A stretch of 34,181 nucleotides of DNA from an uncultured cyanobacterium (GCA_937951315.1 CALFCG010000130.1:1-34181), one strand, 5' to 3'; counted from the first letter of the stretch, positions 7,742-14,672 are shown. The notes: generated from the sequence alone by a model not told the origin. Numbers and translations: made by a program.

Positions 7742-8122
7742 ATGAGTACTCCATCAGAAGCAGTCATCTTCCAGATTAAAGCGACGATCGCGGGCGTCAG
7801 TCCCATGATCTGGCGACGTTTTTTGCTCGGTGGTGAGACCACAATCACCCAACTTCATTACATTCTGCAGATTGCCTTTGGTTGGAGCGACTATCATTTG
7901 CACCGCTTCGTCATACAAGGCAAGCACTACGGCATTCATCGACTTTACGGAGATTGGTTTACCGATGATGCTGACAAGGTCTCCCTTTCTAGCCTGGGGG
8001 TGAGGATCAAAGAGCGCTTTCTCTATCAGTACAACTACTTCGATGATTGACAGGTCCAACTTCGTGTTAAGCAGTGGCATCCACGCTTGGCTCATGAGTC
8101 TGAAGTGCCTGCAACTGCTTAA
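7742..8122 (+). pseudogene. Broken PRiA4_ORF3 / IS1096-passenger (PF07929-type) gene
   Basis: ATG at 7742 opens a 102-codon frame matching the start of the plasmid pRiA4b ORF3 family, known as IS1096 passenger proteins. The visible pattern is VFQIKATIAGVSPMIWRRFL, then TITQLHYILQIAFGWSDYHLH. It stops at TGA (8048-8050), exactly where the family has the Trp of its YDFGDDW motif; here it reads YNYFDD then stop. The same frame continues as QVQLRVKQWHPRLAHE to TAA at 8120-8122, one base into inverted repeat B. So the gene has a Trp-to-stop change and also lacks the family's C-terminal half. It is almost certainly non-functional. It lies entirely between inverted repeats A and B. Confidence 0.8.
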
Positions 8123-8145
8123 TTCCCCCGGTTTAAATCACTCTC
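8121..8145 (-). repeat. Terminal inverted repeat, copy B
   Basis: Reverse complement of the outer part of copy A (22 of 23 positions). A and B bracket a 453-bp unit holding only the broken passenger ORF, as in a non-autonomous IS derivative. It abuts the last codon of the gene at 8146. Confidence 0.8.
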
Positions 8146-9330
8146 TCATAAAAGGTCAACCGAAATGAAGATATACGGAATCTTGTTCGTCTCAGTTGTT
8201 ACGGAATGATCAAGCAAATCTTGAAAATTATTGCCTGCAACATCTTCAAGTTCACCATCAACAACGATGTAAATCTGCTCGTCCATCCAAGCCTCATTCG
8301 GCTTGAAATGCCATTCAGTTTCATGATGACCGATTAAGGATTTTCCTTTAATCTTTTCTCCTGCAATAGAAACAACCTTAATATCTTTGTGTAGAAGCTG
8401 GTGATCAAAAGGCCTATCAAATTTAATTGTGAGTGTATCTTTTGAACGAATCGCAGGTGCGGTTATTATCCAATTTCCCGAATTTGGCAATTCTCTTAAG
8501 GCCTCCGATACAACGAAGGATTTCGAGAAGCTGGCCAATGGTTTTGTACCATTAGCAGTCGGCCAACCGCCATCTATGACTAATTGATAGCTCTCTCCTT
8601 TCTGTAATGCAGGTCCTAATCCCAGATTGGTGGACACATTACGTTTAATGCGACCCGGATCCATGAGTACAGTCAAACGTTTTCGATCTTCGCTCCAAAG
8701 TTCTTGTTTGAACTTCATAAATGCGGCATCGTCTACCTTTCCCGAGGCATCCACCAATTTTATATAGTTGAAAGCCACGTGCGGTTTCATCGGTGTCGAG
8801 AAATGGATGTAAAGCCGTAGCACATTTTCAGGCAAGATATTACCGCTAGGATAAACGCCTGTGACCTCCGGCTTCACGACAGGTGTTTTTGGCTGGATTT
8901 TAAATGGCGTTAGTTTGTGAAAAACGCCTTGATTTGCGCTCCGATGCTGGACTCTGATGACATAGTCTTGTCCCTCCACAAAGCTAAATTTGGGTATAAA
9001 TCTCACAGATCTGTTGTCCGCTTCATAGCTCCCTACTATTGGGGCCTTATTTGTACAGCAATCCTTACCATTGTCTACATAGACTTGTAATACCTCGGAA
9101 TAATCAATGCGCGCGCGATCCCAATATCTTTCAGGAAGATTGAGCTCTACTGCCTGTGTGACGCGTGACGGCACTGTCAAACTGCCCTCGGAAACGAGGG
9201 CAGCCGAACCCAATTGAACTGCACGATCGGATGGACGAGTGGAGCCTATACCACCCTCACGGTGGATGGCCACAAGCAGAAAACTGGTTAGAGTTACTGC
9301 CAATAGTGTGGGCTTCACTCGAATGGTCAT
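8146..9330 (-). CDS. Secreted Ig-like (Big_5 / SbsA-type) domain protein
   Basis: A 394-residue exported protein of unknown function. A hydrophobic N-terminus (residues 8-22) is a likely signal peptide. The rest is beta-rich and contains repeated SbsA-type Ig-like features: VTGVYPSGNILPENVLRLYI followed by HFSTPMKP near residues 155-185, TLTIKFDRPF near 300, and the closing LEDVAGNNFQDLL near 370. Such domains occur in cell-surface and exported proteins. Its ATG overlaps the stop of the upstream gene (ATGA, 9327-9330), implying translational coupling, so it is the last gene of the TetR-linked operon. Its stop codon lies at the outer edge of inverted repeat B, suggesting that the C-terminus was set by insertion of the element. 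Unusual features are a CC pair in KDCCTNK and no known enzyme motif. Confidence 0.7.
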   Translation of the reverse strand: MTIRVKPTLLAVTLTSFLLVAIHREGGIGSTRPSDRAVQLGSAALVSEGSLTVPSRVTQAVELNLPERYWDRARIDYSEVLQVYVDNGKDCCTNKAPIVGSYEADNRSVRFIPKFSFVEGQDYVIRVQHRSANQGVFHKLTPFKIQPKTPVVKPEVTGVYPSGNILPENVLRLYIHFSTPMKPHVAFNYIKLVDASGKVDDAAFMKFKQELWSEDRKRLTVLMDPGRIKRNVSTNLGLGPALQKGESYQLVIDGGWPTANGTKPLASFSKSFVVSEALRELPNSGNWIITAPAIRSKDTLTIKFDRPFDHQLLHKDIKVVSIAGEKIKGKSLIGHHETEWHFKPNEAWMDEQIYIVVDGELEDVAGNNFQDLLDHSVTTETNKIPYIFISVDLL

Positions 9331-10574
9331 GGCAGTTTTTTATTTGCACCAGGTTTGTATTGTGGGAAATCAAATTCCGCCACCAGGTTGTGCAATCTAT
9401 TGGGGAAAATAGTTTGGTTGGAATCTAGGTTTAAACTGCCTGTCTTGACATCGCGTGTGATTGAAACAAAGAAATTGTCACTCAAGAGATCCATATGCAA
9501 CGAAGAGCCATCGAACATAACTGATTTACCTACAGGGCCAAAAGGCATGATGGGAGAAATATCAAGTTTTGGGCCTCTTTCGAAGTCTTTATCGGTGACA
9601 ACTTGTGCGTCATTCAATCCCGCCAACGGAATGACTTGAGGTGAACGGCTATTGCTCGTCAAAAACAGCAGATTTTGATCGTTCAGTTTGTAAGGGATCA
9701 TATCAATCGGCTGACCATTGCCGATATCAGCGATTGTGTTTGCAGAGATTTTCGCGCCGTCCACAATTTTGTCCAATGGAATGAGTACCAGGGGACTGCA
9801 CGTATAGGCTGCGATTAGCTGATTTTTCCCGTCTATTTCTTGAATGGACATAGCCCTAATCGGCGCACGTGTTTCATATTGGTCGTGGGCAATATGGTAC
9901 ATTTCCACATTCGTTGCCCTCTGAGTGCCATCAAATGGGTAGGAAATCCGCCGCAAGGTGGACAGAAAGTCATCATAGGCAACGCCGGATACCAACAATT
10001 CACCTTCATGAAAGAGTAGATCCATAATCGCCAATGAGCTGAGCTTATTGTTGGCTTTTGTTATGTCCTTAGTCGTTGGGGGCATTCCCATCAGGCCGCG
10101 AGGTTTAAAGGTCGTTTTCTGGTCAGGATAGTGGGCGAGATTCTGTTTTGTGAACGAATAGGACACAAGATCAAGCACCTCAAGCCCACCATCTTGCGCG
10201 ACCTTCACAACAGCTGGTTCAGACCTATGACCGTTAATTCTAGAGACAGAAATAAAAATCTCTCGCGATTTGGGGTGTACCTTCATATCATTGATCTCTA
10301 CCGCTCGTGGCCCCACGCCTAAAATGTTCGCGATTCTGACATCAATGTCGCCAATTCTGATGGGTTTGACGTTGTCCTGAACGCTGTCCGCGTCGATATC
10401 AAAGGCATAGATGGCACCATTGAAATTATCTCCGACGAACAAAGTACCTGTATTGGAGAACTCAAGCGCACCAGCAAATTTTAGATCGAGTGTCTTGTTG
10501 TCAGCCTTTACCTTAGGAGACAAAAAAGAGAAGAATATAATCGTTGCACAGAGAGTTAGTTTCGATAAACGCAT
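9327..10574 (-). CDS. Secreted beta-propeller-like protein, unknown function
   Basis: From ATG at 10574 (AAGGAGA nine bases upstream) the protein is about 415 residues. A signal peptide (MRLSKLTLCATIIFFSFLS, then KVKA) points to export. The body has recurring beta-strand blocks reminiscent of a six-bladed or WD-like propeller, such as GALEFSNTGTLFVGDNFNGA, IYAFDID, MKVHPKSREIFISVSR and LIAAYTCSPLVLIPLDKIV. No catalytic motif is recognised. The TTG at 10601 gives a longer frame but has no ribosome site. It lies 23 bases after the Old Yellow Enzyme stop and overlaps the next gene by 4 bases, so it is the third gene of a four-gene operon. It may act with the Ig-like protein outside the cytoplasm. 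Confidence 0.72.
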   Translation of the reverse strand: MRLSKLTLCATIIFFSFLSPKVKADNKTLDLKFAGALEFSNTGTLFVGDNFNGAIYAFDIDADSVQDNVKPIRIGDIDVRIANILGVGPRAVEINDMKVHPKSREIFISVSRINGHRSEPAVVKVAQDGGLEVLDLVSYSFTKQNLAHYPDQKTTFKPRGLMGMPPTTKDITKANNKLSSLAIMDLLFHEGELLVSGVAYDDFLSTLRRISYPFDGTQRATNVEMYHIAHDQYETRAPIRAMSIQEIDGKNQLIAAYTCSPLVLIPLDKIVDGAKISANTIADIGNGQPIDMIPYKLNDQNLLFLTSNSRSPQVIPLAGLNDAQVVTDKDFERGPKLDISPIMPFGPVGKSVMFDGSSLHMDLLSDNFFVSITRDVKTGSLNLDSNQTIFPNRLHNLVAEFDFPQYKPGANKKLP

Positions 10575-10597
10575 TTTCTTAGGTCTCCTTGCTATGT

Positions 10598-11698
10598 TCA
10601 ATCATTTTTTTCGCTTGGGACTTCGGCATTTAAAAACGGATAATCACTATATCCACGCTGATCGCCGCCATAGATAGTGGCCTGATCAACGGCGTTGAGT
10701 TCGGCCCCAGTTCGGAAGCGATCGACTAAATCTGGGTTGGCAATGAAGGGTCGCCCATAGACGATAGCTGCGGCTTTTCCCGCTTCGATATGTTTAGCGC
10801 CGCTGTCCGCATCGAAGCCACCGTTCGATAGCAGCATTCCAGTCCAACGTTTACATAGCGCATCGTTGATGGCGACCTGCTCGGGGGTTGCAGGTGCCCC
10901 GGGCATTTCATGAATGAGATGTAGATAGGCCAAACCCAGCGCGTTGAGCTTATCAATGACTACACTGAAAGTTCCCAACGTATCGCTGTCACCAGCGTCG
11001 TTGAAAGCTCCGGCTGGGGATAGGCGCACGCCTACACGGTCTGCCCCCCAGATGGCAATGGCATCCTCCAGCACTTCCATCAAAAAGCGTGTACGGTTCT
11101 CTGCCGAGCCGCCATAATCGTCTGTGCGCTGATTGGAAGCGTCCTGCAAAAATTGATCGATCACATAGCCGTTCGCAGCCTGGATCTCGACACCATCGAA
11201 CCCTGCTGTCTTAGCATTGAGTGCAGCTTGAGCATAATCAGAGCGCAATTCAGCAATCTCTTCTAGTGAGAAGGCCCGAGGAGGCGTTGCCGTTTGCATC
11301 CCTTCGGGAGTCATCAACTTGCCACTCATCGGGATTGCTGAGGGACCAGCGACGTCGCGTCCTTCCGGCATCAGCGAGGCATGCGCTACGCGCCCTCCAT
11401 GCCAGAACTGAAGGAAGATCCGCCCACCCTTAGCATGAACTGCGTTCGTAACGGTTTGCCACACGGCCATCTGGTCGTCCCGGAAAATACCAGGCGCTTT
11501 CATACCGCTACCCCAATCGTTGACCGCAGTACTTTCAGTAATGATCAGGCCCGCGCTAGCCCGTTGCGAATAATAGTCGATTGCATAACTTGGCGGCACA
11601 CCATCCAGACTGGCGCGGTAGCGGCTGAGAGGTGCCATAATGACACGATTAGATAGGTGATAAGGGCCGATTTGCAAGGGTTCAAACAGGATAGACAT
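10598..11698 (-). CDS. Old Yellow Enzyme family NADH:flavin oxidoreductase
   Basis: A 366-residue FMN-dependent ene-reductase of the Old Yellow Enzyme / NemA type, which reduces activated C=C bonds or nitro compounds with NAD(P)H. Visible family patterns: MAPLSRYRA near residue 21, QFWHGGRVAH near 97, EIQAANGYVIDQFLQDASNQ (171-190), RTDDYGGSAENR, and the phosphate-binding end LSNGGF ... IVYGRPFIANPDL. Unusually, the substrate-binding His-x-x-Asn pair reads Gln173-Ala-Ala-Asn176. Length is normal. It lies 45 bases after the redoxin gene and directly before the propeller gene, in an operon opposite TetR. This resembles xenobiotic- or quinone-response operons; the inducer is unknown. Confidence 0.93.
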   Translation of the reverse strand: MSILFEPLQIGPYHLSNRVIMAPLSRYRASLDGVPPSYAIDYYSQRASAGLIITESTAVNDWGSGMKAPGIFRDDQMAVWQTVTNAVHAKGGRIFLQFWHGGRVAHASLMPEGRDVAGPSAIPMSGKLMTPEGMQTATPPRAFSLEEIAELRSDYAQAALNAKTAGFDGVEIQAANGYVIDQFLQDASNQRTDDYGGSAENRTRFLMEVLEDAIAIWGADRVGVRLSPAGAFNDAGDSDTLGTFSVVIDKLNALGLAYLHLIHEMPGAPATPEQVAINDALCKRWTGMLLSNGGFDADSGAKHIEAGKAAAIVYGRPFIANPDLVDRFRTGAELNAVDQATIYGGDQRGYSDYPFLNAEVPSEKND

Positions 11699-11743
11699 TG
11701 GTTGCGCTTTTTCTTGTGGCGTTGAAGTAGGGTTGGGGGAAAG

Positions 11744-12277
11744 TCAGGCATGCGTGCCCCGAATGGGATAAGTGTTTTCGGGATCGCGGATGAAGGCCAG
11801 GCCACTCACCAGCGAATTAAGATCTGGGCGAGCAAATGGTCCGTTCGACATATCAACGATCTGCAAAGCGCCGTCTCCATTGATCACGAATAGGCCGGGT
11901 TCTGCAAAGGGTCGGTCTGTCTCTTGCGGCGAACGCGGGTGAGAGATGTAGACACCGAGGCTATGCATTTGATCAATCGTCAGATCGTAGCCGATGCCAA
12001 ATACCGGATTGACCTTGCCCATCTGCTCCGTGGCTTTGTCTTCAGGATCAGCCGAGGCTGCAACGACGTCGATGCCGATAGCATTCAATTTGGGCAACTT
12101 CTCGTTCAGCTCGCTTAGATATTTTGTGCAAAGTGGACAGTATTTGCCGCGGTAAACCACAACCATGCGCCAATCGTGACCGTTCGAGGGTGTTGCCAAA
12201 TCGATTTCTCCCCCGCCCAGCTTTGGCACCCGGATTGCAGGAAATTTTCTTCCTGCTTTGAGTTTTGCAGTGCTCAT
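11744..12277 (-). CDS. Peroxiredoxin-like (AhpC/TSA, redoxin) protein, second paralogue
   Basis: From ATG at 12277 the protein is 177 residues, starting MSTAKLKAGRKFPAI. AGAGG lies just upstream; longer in-frame starts run into the TetR operator and are rejected. The thioredoxin-fold active site reads VVYRGKYCPLCTKY (Cys47-Pro-Leu-Cys50). It is a paralogue of the protein at 2982-3518, with the same CPxC motif, layout and C-terminal Arg-Gly-Thr. It is the first gene of the leftward operon (redoxin, Old Yellow Enzyme, propeller, Ig-like) and divergent from TetR across 102 bases. A TTGAAC-17-TATACT promoter and a palindrome overlap its start of transcription. Confidence 0.9.
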   Translation of the reverse strand: MSTAKLKAGRKFPAIRVPKLGGGEIDLATPSNGHDWRMVVVYRGKYCPLCTKYLSELNEKLPKLNAIGIDVVAASADPEDKATEQMGKVNPVFGIGYDLTIDQMHSLGVYISHPRSPQETDRPFAEPGLFVINGDGALQIVDMSNGPFARPDLNSLVSGLAFIRDPENTYPIRGTHA

Positions 12278-12295
12278 AAGGCCTCTCCGCACGTT

Positions 12296-12313
12296 TTGTA
12301 TCGATCGGTACAA
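12296..12313. promoter_or_regulatory. Candidate TetR operator palindrome
   Basis: TTGTATCGATCGGTACAA is an 18-base palindrome with 16 of 18 symmetric positions. It sits immediately downstream of the -10 box of the leftward operon and over the expected -35 position of tetR, so one bound repressor could block both promoters. Confidence 0.7.
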
Positions 12314-12314
12314 T

Positions 12315-12343
12315 AGTATAATACCCATTAGTGCGCAGTTCAA
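12315..12343 (-). promoter_or_regulatory. Leftward promoter of the redoxin-OYE operon
   Basis: On the minus strand, TTGAAC (12338-12343), a 17-base spacer and TATACT (12315-12320) form a good sigma-70-type promoter. On the plus strand the overlapping TATAAT (12317-12322) is a good -10 for tetR, with its -35 region inside the palindrome. The two promoters therefore overlap back to back. Confidence 0.65.
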
Positions 12344-12393
12344 TAGTTTTGTAATGAACGGTAAGAAAATAGTTTTGTAATGAACGGCAAGAA
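12342..12393 (+). repeat. 26-bp tandem repeat across the tetR start
   Basis: A 26-base unit containing AGTTTTGTAATGAACGG is present twice in tandem, differing by one base. The two ATGs (12354 and 12380) are 26 bases apart, so they are in different frames. The first opens an 8-codon ORF, MNGKKIVL, whose TAA overlaps the second ATG as TAATG. Confidence 0.85.
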
Positions 12394-12982
12394 AACCGGA
12401 AGGCCGCGCAGCTTCGATGAATTCACTGCTCTCAATGCTGCCATGAATGTCTTCTGGGCAAGGGGCTACCACGGTGCGTCCATGAAGAATCTGACCGACG
12501 CGATGGGCATCAACCGCCCAAGCCTCTACGGGAGCTTTGGAGACAAGCGTCAGCTCTATATCAAAGCGATCGAGCACTATGCCACAAACGACGGGAGCAG
12601 GCCGCTGGTAGCGTTCAAGACGGAGTTAGATATCGTCAAAGCAGTACATGCCTACATGCAGATAACCATCAATTTGGTTACAGCAAATGAGGACGATCAC
12701 CGGGGCTGCTTCCTTGCCTCTTGTGTCGCGACCAGCGCCGGTGAGATTGATGGCATCGATGAACTCTTGCATCGCGTCATCCGTGAAACTGAACGGAAAC
12801 TAACAACTCGCTTCGACGTAGAAAGGGAGAAAGGCACGCTGCCGAAGGCTTTTCCTTCGTTGGAGCGGGCACGGCTAATGTACGATTTGAGTCTGGGCCA
12901 TGCAGTCCGTGCCAGGGCAGGTGTTGACCGGGACACACTCACCAAGGATCTAGAACACCAAGTCAGGTCTATCCTCAGATAG
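12380..12982 (+). CDS. TetR-family transcriptional regulator
   Basis: A 200-residue TetR-type repressor. The DNA-binding helix-turn-helix lies in residues about 12-55, with the recognition region MGINRPSLYGSFGDKRQLY. The rest is the helical ligand-binding domain typical of the AcrR/NemR-like branch; Cys residues occur in GCFLASCVATS, which could allow redox or electrophile sensing, by analogy with NemR. The ATG lies in the second copy of a 26-bp tandem repeat and has no strong ribosome site, so it may be translated by coupling from the 8-codon leader. It is divergent from the redoxin-OYE operon and shares overlapping promoters and a palindromic operator with it, which implies control of the operon and of itself. 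Confidence 0.93.
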   Translation: MNGKKTGRPRSFDEFTALNAAMNVFWARGYHGASMKNLTDAMGINRPSLYGSFGDKRQLYIKAIEHYATNDGSRPLVAFKTELDIVKAVHAYMQITINLVTANEDDHRGCFLASCVATSAGEIDGIDELLHRVIRETERKLTTRFDVEREKGTLPKAFPSLERARLMYDLSLGHAVRARAGVDRDTLTKDLEHQVRSILR

Positions 12983-13364
12983 TCTAGGTGTATTTAGAGT
13001 CGCTTAATCTATGGCTGTGCAGGCTTTCCCCCGGTTTCAATCACTCTCAGCATCTCTACCCATAAAAGGGGTTGGCGTCATACGCGCAAGCTACAGATCT
13101 AATACAAGCGTGAGTTCTCATTCAATGGGAAGTAAGTCCTATCTCTTCGAGAATCACAATGCTGCATAGCCCCATTTAACTTCATATCAATGGAGTCCCA
13201 TTGGCTGATCTCAATTGTTGGCCAGGATCAAGTTCGTTTTCTCAGTTTTCTCAGCCAAGTAGAGGACTTACCTCAGCAAGCTTGTAGAACACACATAGAA
13301 AGAGATCAGTCGGGTCTCAGACAAGCCTCGTACATTGAAGTCATCGAGGTTAGAGAACTTAATC
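12983..13364. other. Intergenic region containing inverted repeat C
   Basis: No gene is supported. Inverted repeat C lies at 13014-13048, only 31 bases after the tetR stop, and marks the right edge of the inserted block. The remainder leads into the small secreted protein gene at 13365. Open frames here are short and lack ribosome sites. Confidence 0.5.
13014..13048 (-). repeat. Terminal inverted repeat, copy C
   Basis: Inverted copy of repeat A, matching 33 of 35 positions, including the inner part ending GCACAGC that copy B lacks. It therefore corresponds to the same type of end as A. Confidence 0.8.
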
Positions 13365-13661
13365 ATGAACAGCAAAAGCCAACTCTTCAAAACAACTCTT
13401 GTTGGACTAGCCGTCGTAACCCTTGGTCTGGCGACTGGCCGTAACGTTGAAGCTAAGACACTCGACAACACAATTGAAAGTCAATCTGAGACCCAACTGG
13501 TTGCTCTAAAATTCAGAAAATCAAAGAAATTCAAGAAGATTCATCATTCTCCTAAGAGATTCAAGAAGATCAAAAAATTTCACCATGGTCATCATAAGTT
13601 TCATGGTCATAAGAAGTTTTTCGGCCAGCACAAATTCTATAAAAGTCACACATTTCGCTAG
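13365..13661 (+). CDS. Small secreted His/Lys-rich protein
   Basis: A 98-residue protein. Residues 1-30 are a signal peptide (hydrophobic TTLVGLAVVTLGLATG, cleavage probably near VEA-K). The mature part is extremely basic and His-rich in its last 45 residues, with repeats such as KKFKKIHH, KRFKKIKKFHHGHHKF and HGHKKFFGQHKFYKS. This composition suggests metal (Ni, Cu, Zn) or polyanion binding outside the cytoplasm, but no known family is recognised. ATG at 13365 is preferred over the in-frame TTG at 13335 because the signal peptide then starts normally. The gene lies just right of the inserted block and left of another small secreted protein. Confidence 0.7.
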   Translation: MNSKSQLFKTTLVGLAVVTLGLATGRNVEAKTLDNTIESQSETQLVALKFRKSKKFKKIHHSPKRFKKIKKFHHGHHKFHGHKKFFGQHKFYKSHTFR

Positions 13662-13816
13662 TATTCTTTCGCAGCAAAGGACAATTCCCACTGACAAATC
13701 TATCTAGCAGCCTTAGTTGAAATCTGTTGGAGAAGAAGCAAGTAGTGGACTGGCCTTGAGCACCCTGACGAGAAATCTAGACAATCTTCACTCCTCACAA
13801 GAAATAAGGATTAATT

Positions 13817-14158
13817 ATGACTTTACTCAAATATGCGGTATCGTCCCTTGGCCTTGCTCTTACAGTTAGCTCCATTAGCATGCCCGCTGCAGCCAACCCA
13901 CAGTCGGAAGGTCAAGTATCACGTGCTTCCGGTTTAGGGGGTTCCATTACAAAATTAGACCAGACTCAACAACAGAACTTAAATATTGCCGCCCGTCCCA
14001 CCACACGGCAGGATGTTCCTCAAGAGCTGAAGCTTGAGGTTAACCCGACCTCCCAAAACAGCATTAAATCATCCTTCCAATGGCAATCAGAGTTACTCTT
14101 CAGCAATGGTCACCGTCGCAGCGATATCAATACCCCCATACTTCCATCAGAATTTTGA
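13817..14158 (+). CDS. Small secreted protein, unknown function
   Basis: A 113-residue protein with a clear signal peptide (residues 1-27, ending MPAAA) and an AAGGA ribosome site upstream of the ATG. The mature region is polar and Gln/Ser/Asn-rich, with no Cys and no recognisable domain; it looks largely disordered. It follows the His/Lys-rich gene on the same strand after 155 bases. I cannot assign a function or family. Confidence 0.65.
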   Translation: MTLLKYAVSSLGLALTVSSISMPAAANPQSEGQVSRASGLGGSITKLDQTQQQNLNIAARPTTRQDVPQELKLEVNPTSQNSIKSSFQWQSELLFSNGHRRSDINTPILPSEF

Positions 14159-14276
14159 ATCTTGCCATTCGCTTAGTCAGTTCCACTCAGATGCTACTGG
14201 CTGAGCAAGGCCATCATGATTCTTGCAAAAAAGACGGCGACTGAATATCAAATCACTCACATTTCAAGGCTGAAAG

Positions 14277-14513
14277 ATGCTTTCCTCCACAAGTCACAGT
14301 CCTCCAATATGCGTAATAGAAAAGAGATATACCTCCTTTCTTGAAAAGTTTCAGAATTGGGTTCGTCGTGAAATAATTGACGATGATCCCTTCGATCAGG
14401 CTGCAGTATCCGAAGGAATATTACTGGCTGAACTAATGCGACGAGATGAAGTGAATTCTCACGCTCATTACAACATTGCTCCATGGGAACAAAGCTGTGA
14501 ATTGAAATCATGA
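14277..14513 (+). CDS. Small hypothetical protein
   Basis: A 78-residue frame starting at ATG 14277, with an AAGGCTGAAAG stretch just upstream that may serve as a weak ribosome site. The sequence has an amphipathic helical middle (SFLEKFQNWVRREIIDDDPF, then AAVSEGILLAELMRR). No signal peptide, cysteine or known domain is seen. It is the third small gene in a row on this strand and is followed by a strong hairpin at 14563-14597. It may be a real cytoplasmic small protein, but nothing in it names a function. Confidence 0.45.
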   Translation: MLSSTSHSPPICVIEKRYTSFLEKFQNWVRREIIDDDPFDQAAVSEGILLAELMRRDEVNSHAHYNIAPWEQSCELKS

Positions 14514-14562
14514 TTAGGTAAATAGTCAAATGATTTGAATTCGTTTTTATCGTCCCACTGAT

Positions 14563-14597
14563 AACTCGTCATAGTCTCTATGGGACTATGACGAGTT
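14563..14597. terminator. Perfect 14-bp hairpin between convergent genes
   Basis: AACTCGTCATAGTC (14563-14576) and its perfect inverted copy (14584-14597) with a 7-base loop. There is no T-run, but its position between convergent genes suggests a bidirectional transcription stop or mRNA end stabiliser. Confidence 0.55.
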
Positions 14598-14672
14598 CCA
14601 TATTCAAGCGAGTGTCTGACAGTGCTGAGACCCTTCTCTAGCAAACAGAACTCAGCCTAGAGAGCACTTGGA

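Larger units (their letters stand above)
7693..13048. mobile_element. Inserted block bounded by 35-bp inverted repeats
   Basis: The left end, 7693-7727 (starting GAGAGTGAGTTAAACCGGGG), and the right end, 13014-13048, are inverted copies matching at 33 of 35 positions. A third, shorter copy of the same end lies at 8121-8145 in inverted orientation. The block contains a broken IS1096-passenger-type ORF, a TetR regulator and a four-gene operon. No transposase is present, so it would be non-autonomous or a remnant. AGCATCT occurs just outside both ends (7684-7690 and 13049-13055) and may be a target-site duplication, though it is offset by 2 bases on the left. None of the window's nine HIP1 octamers lies within the block. 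Confidence 0.6.

Noticed and set aside
7754-8095. Minus-strand ORF opposite the broken passenger gene
   Set aside because: It is the antisense shadow of a frame with clear family similarity on the plus strand.
11744-12577. Long version of the redoxin with about 100 extra N-terminal residues
   Set aside because: It reads through the tetR gene, operator and promoters; the ATG at 12277 has a good ribosome site and matches the paralogue's start.
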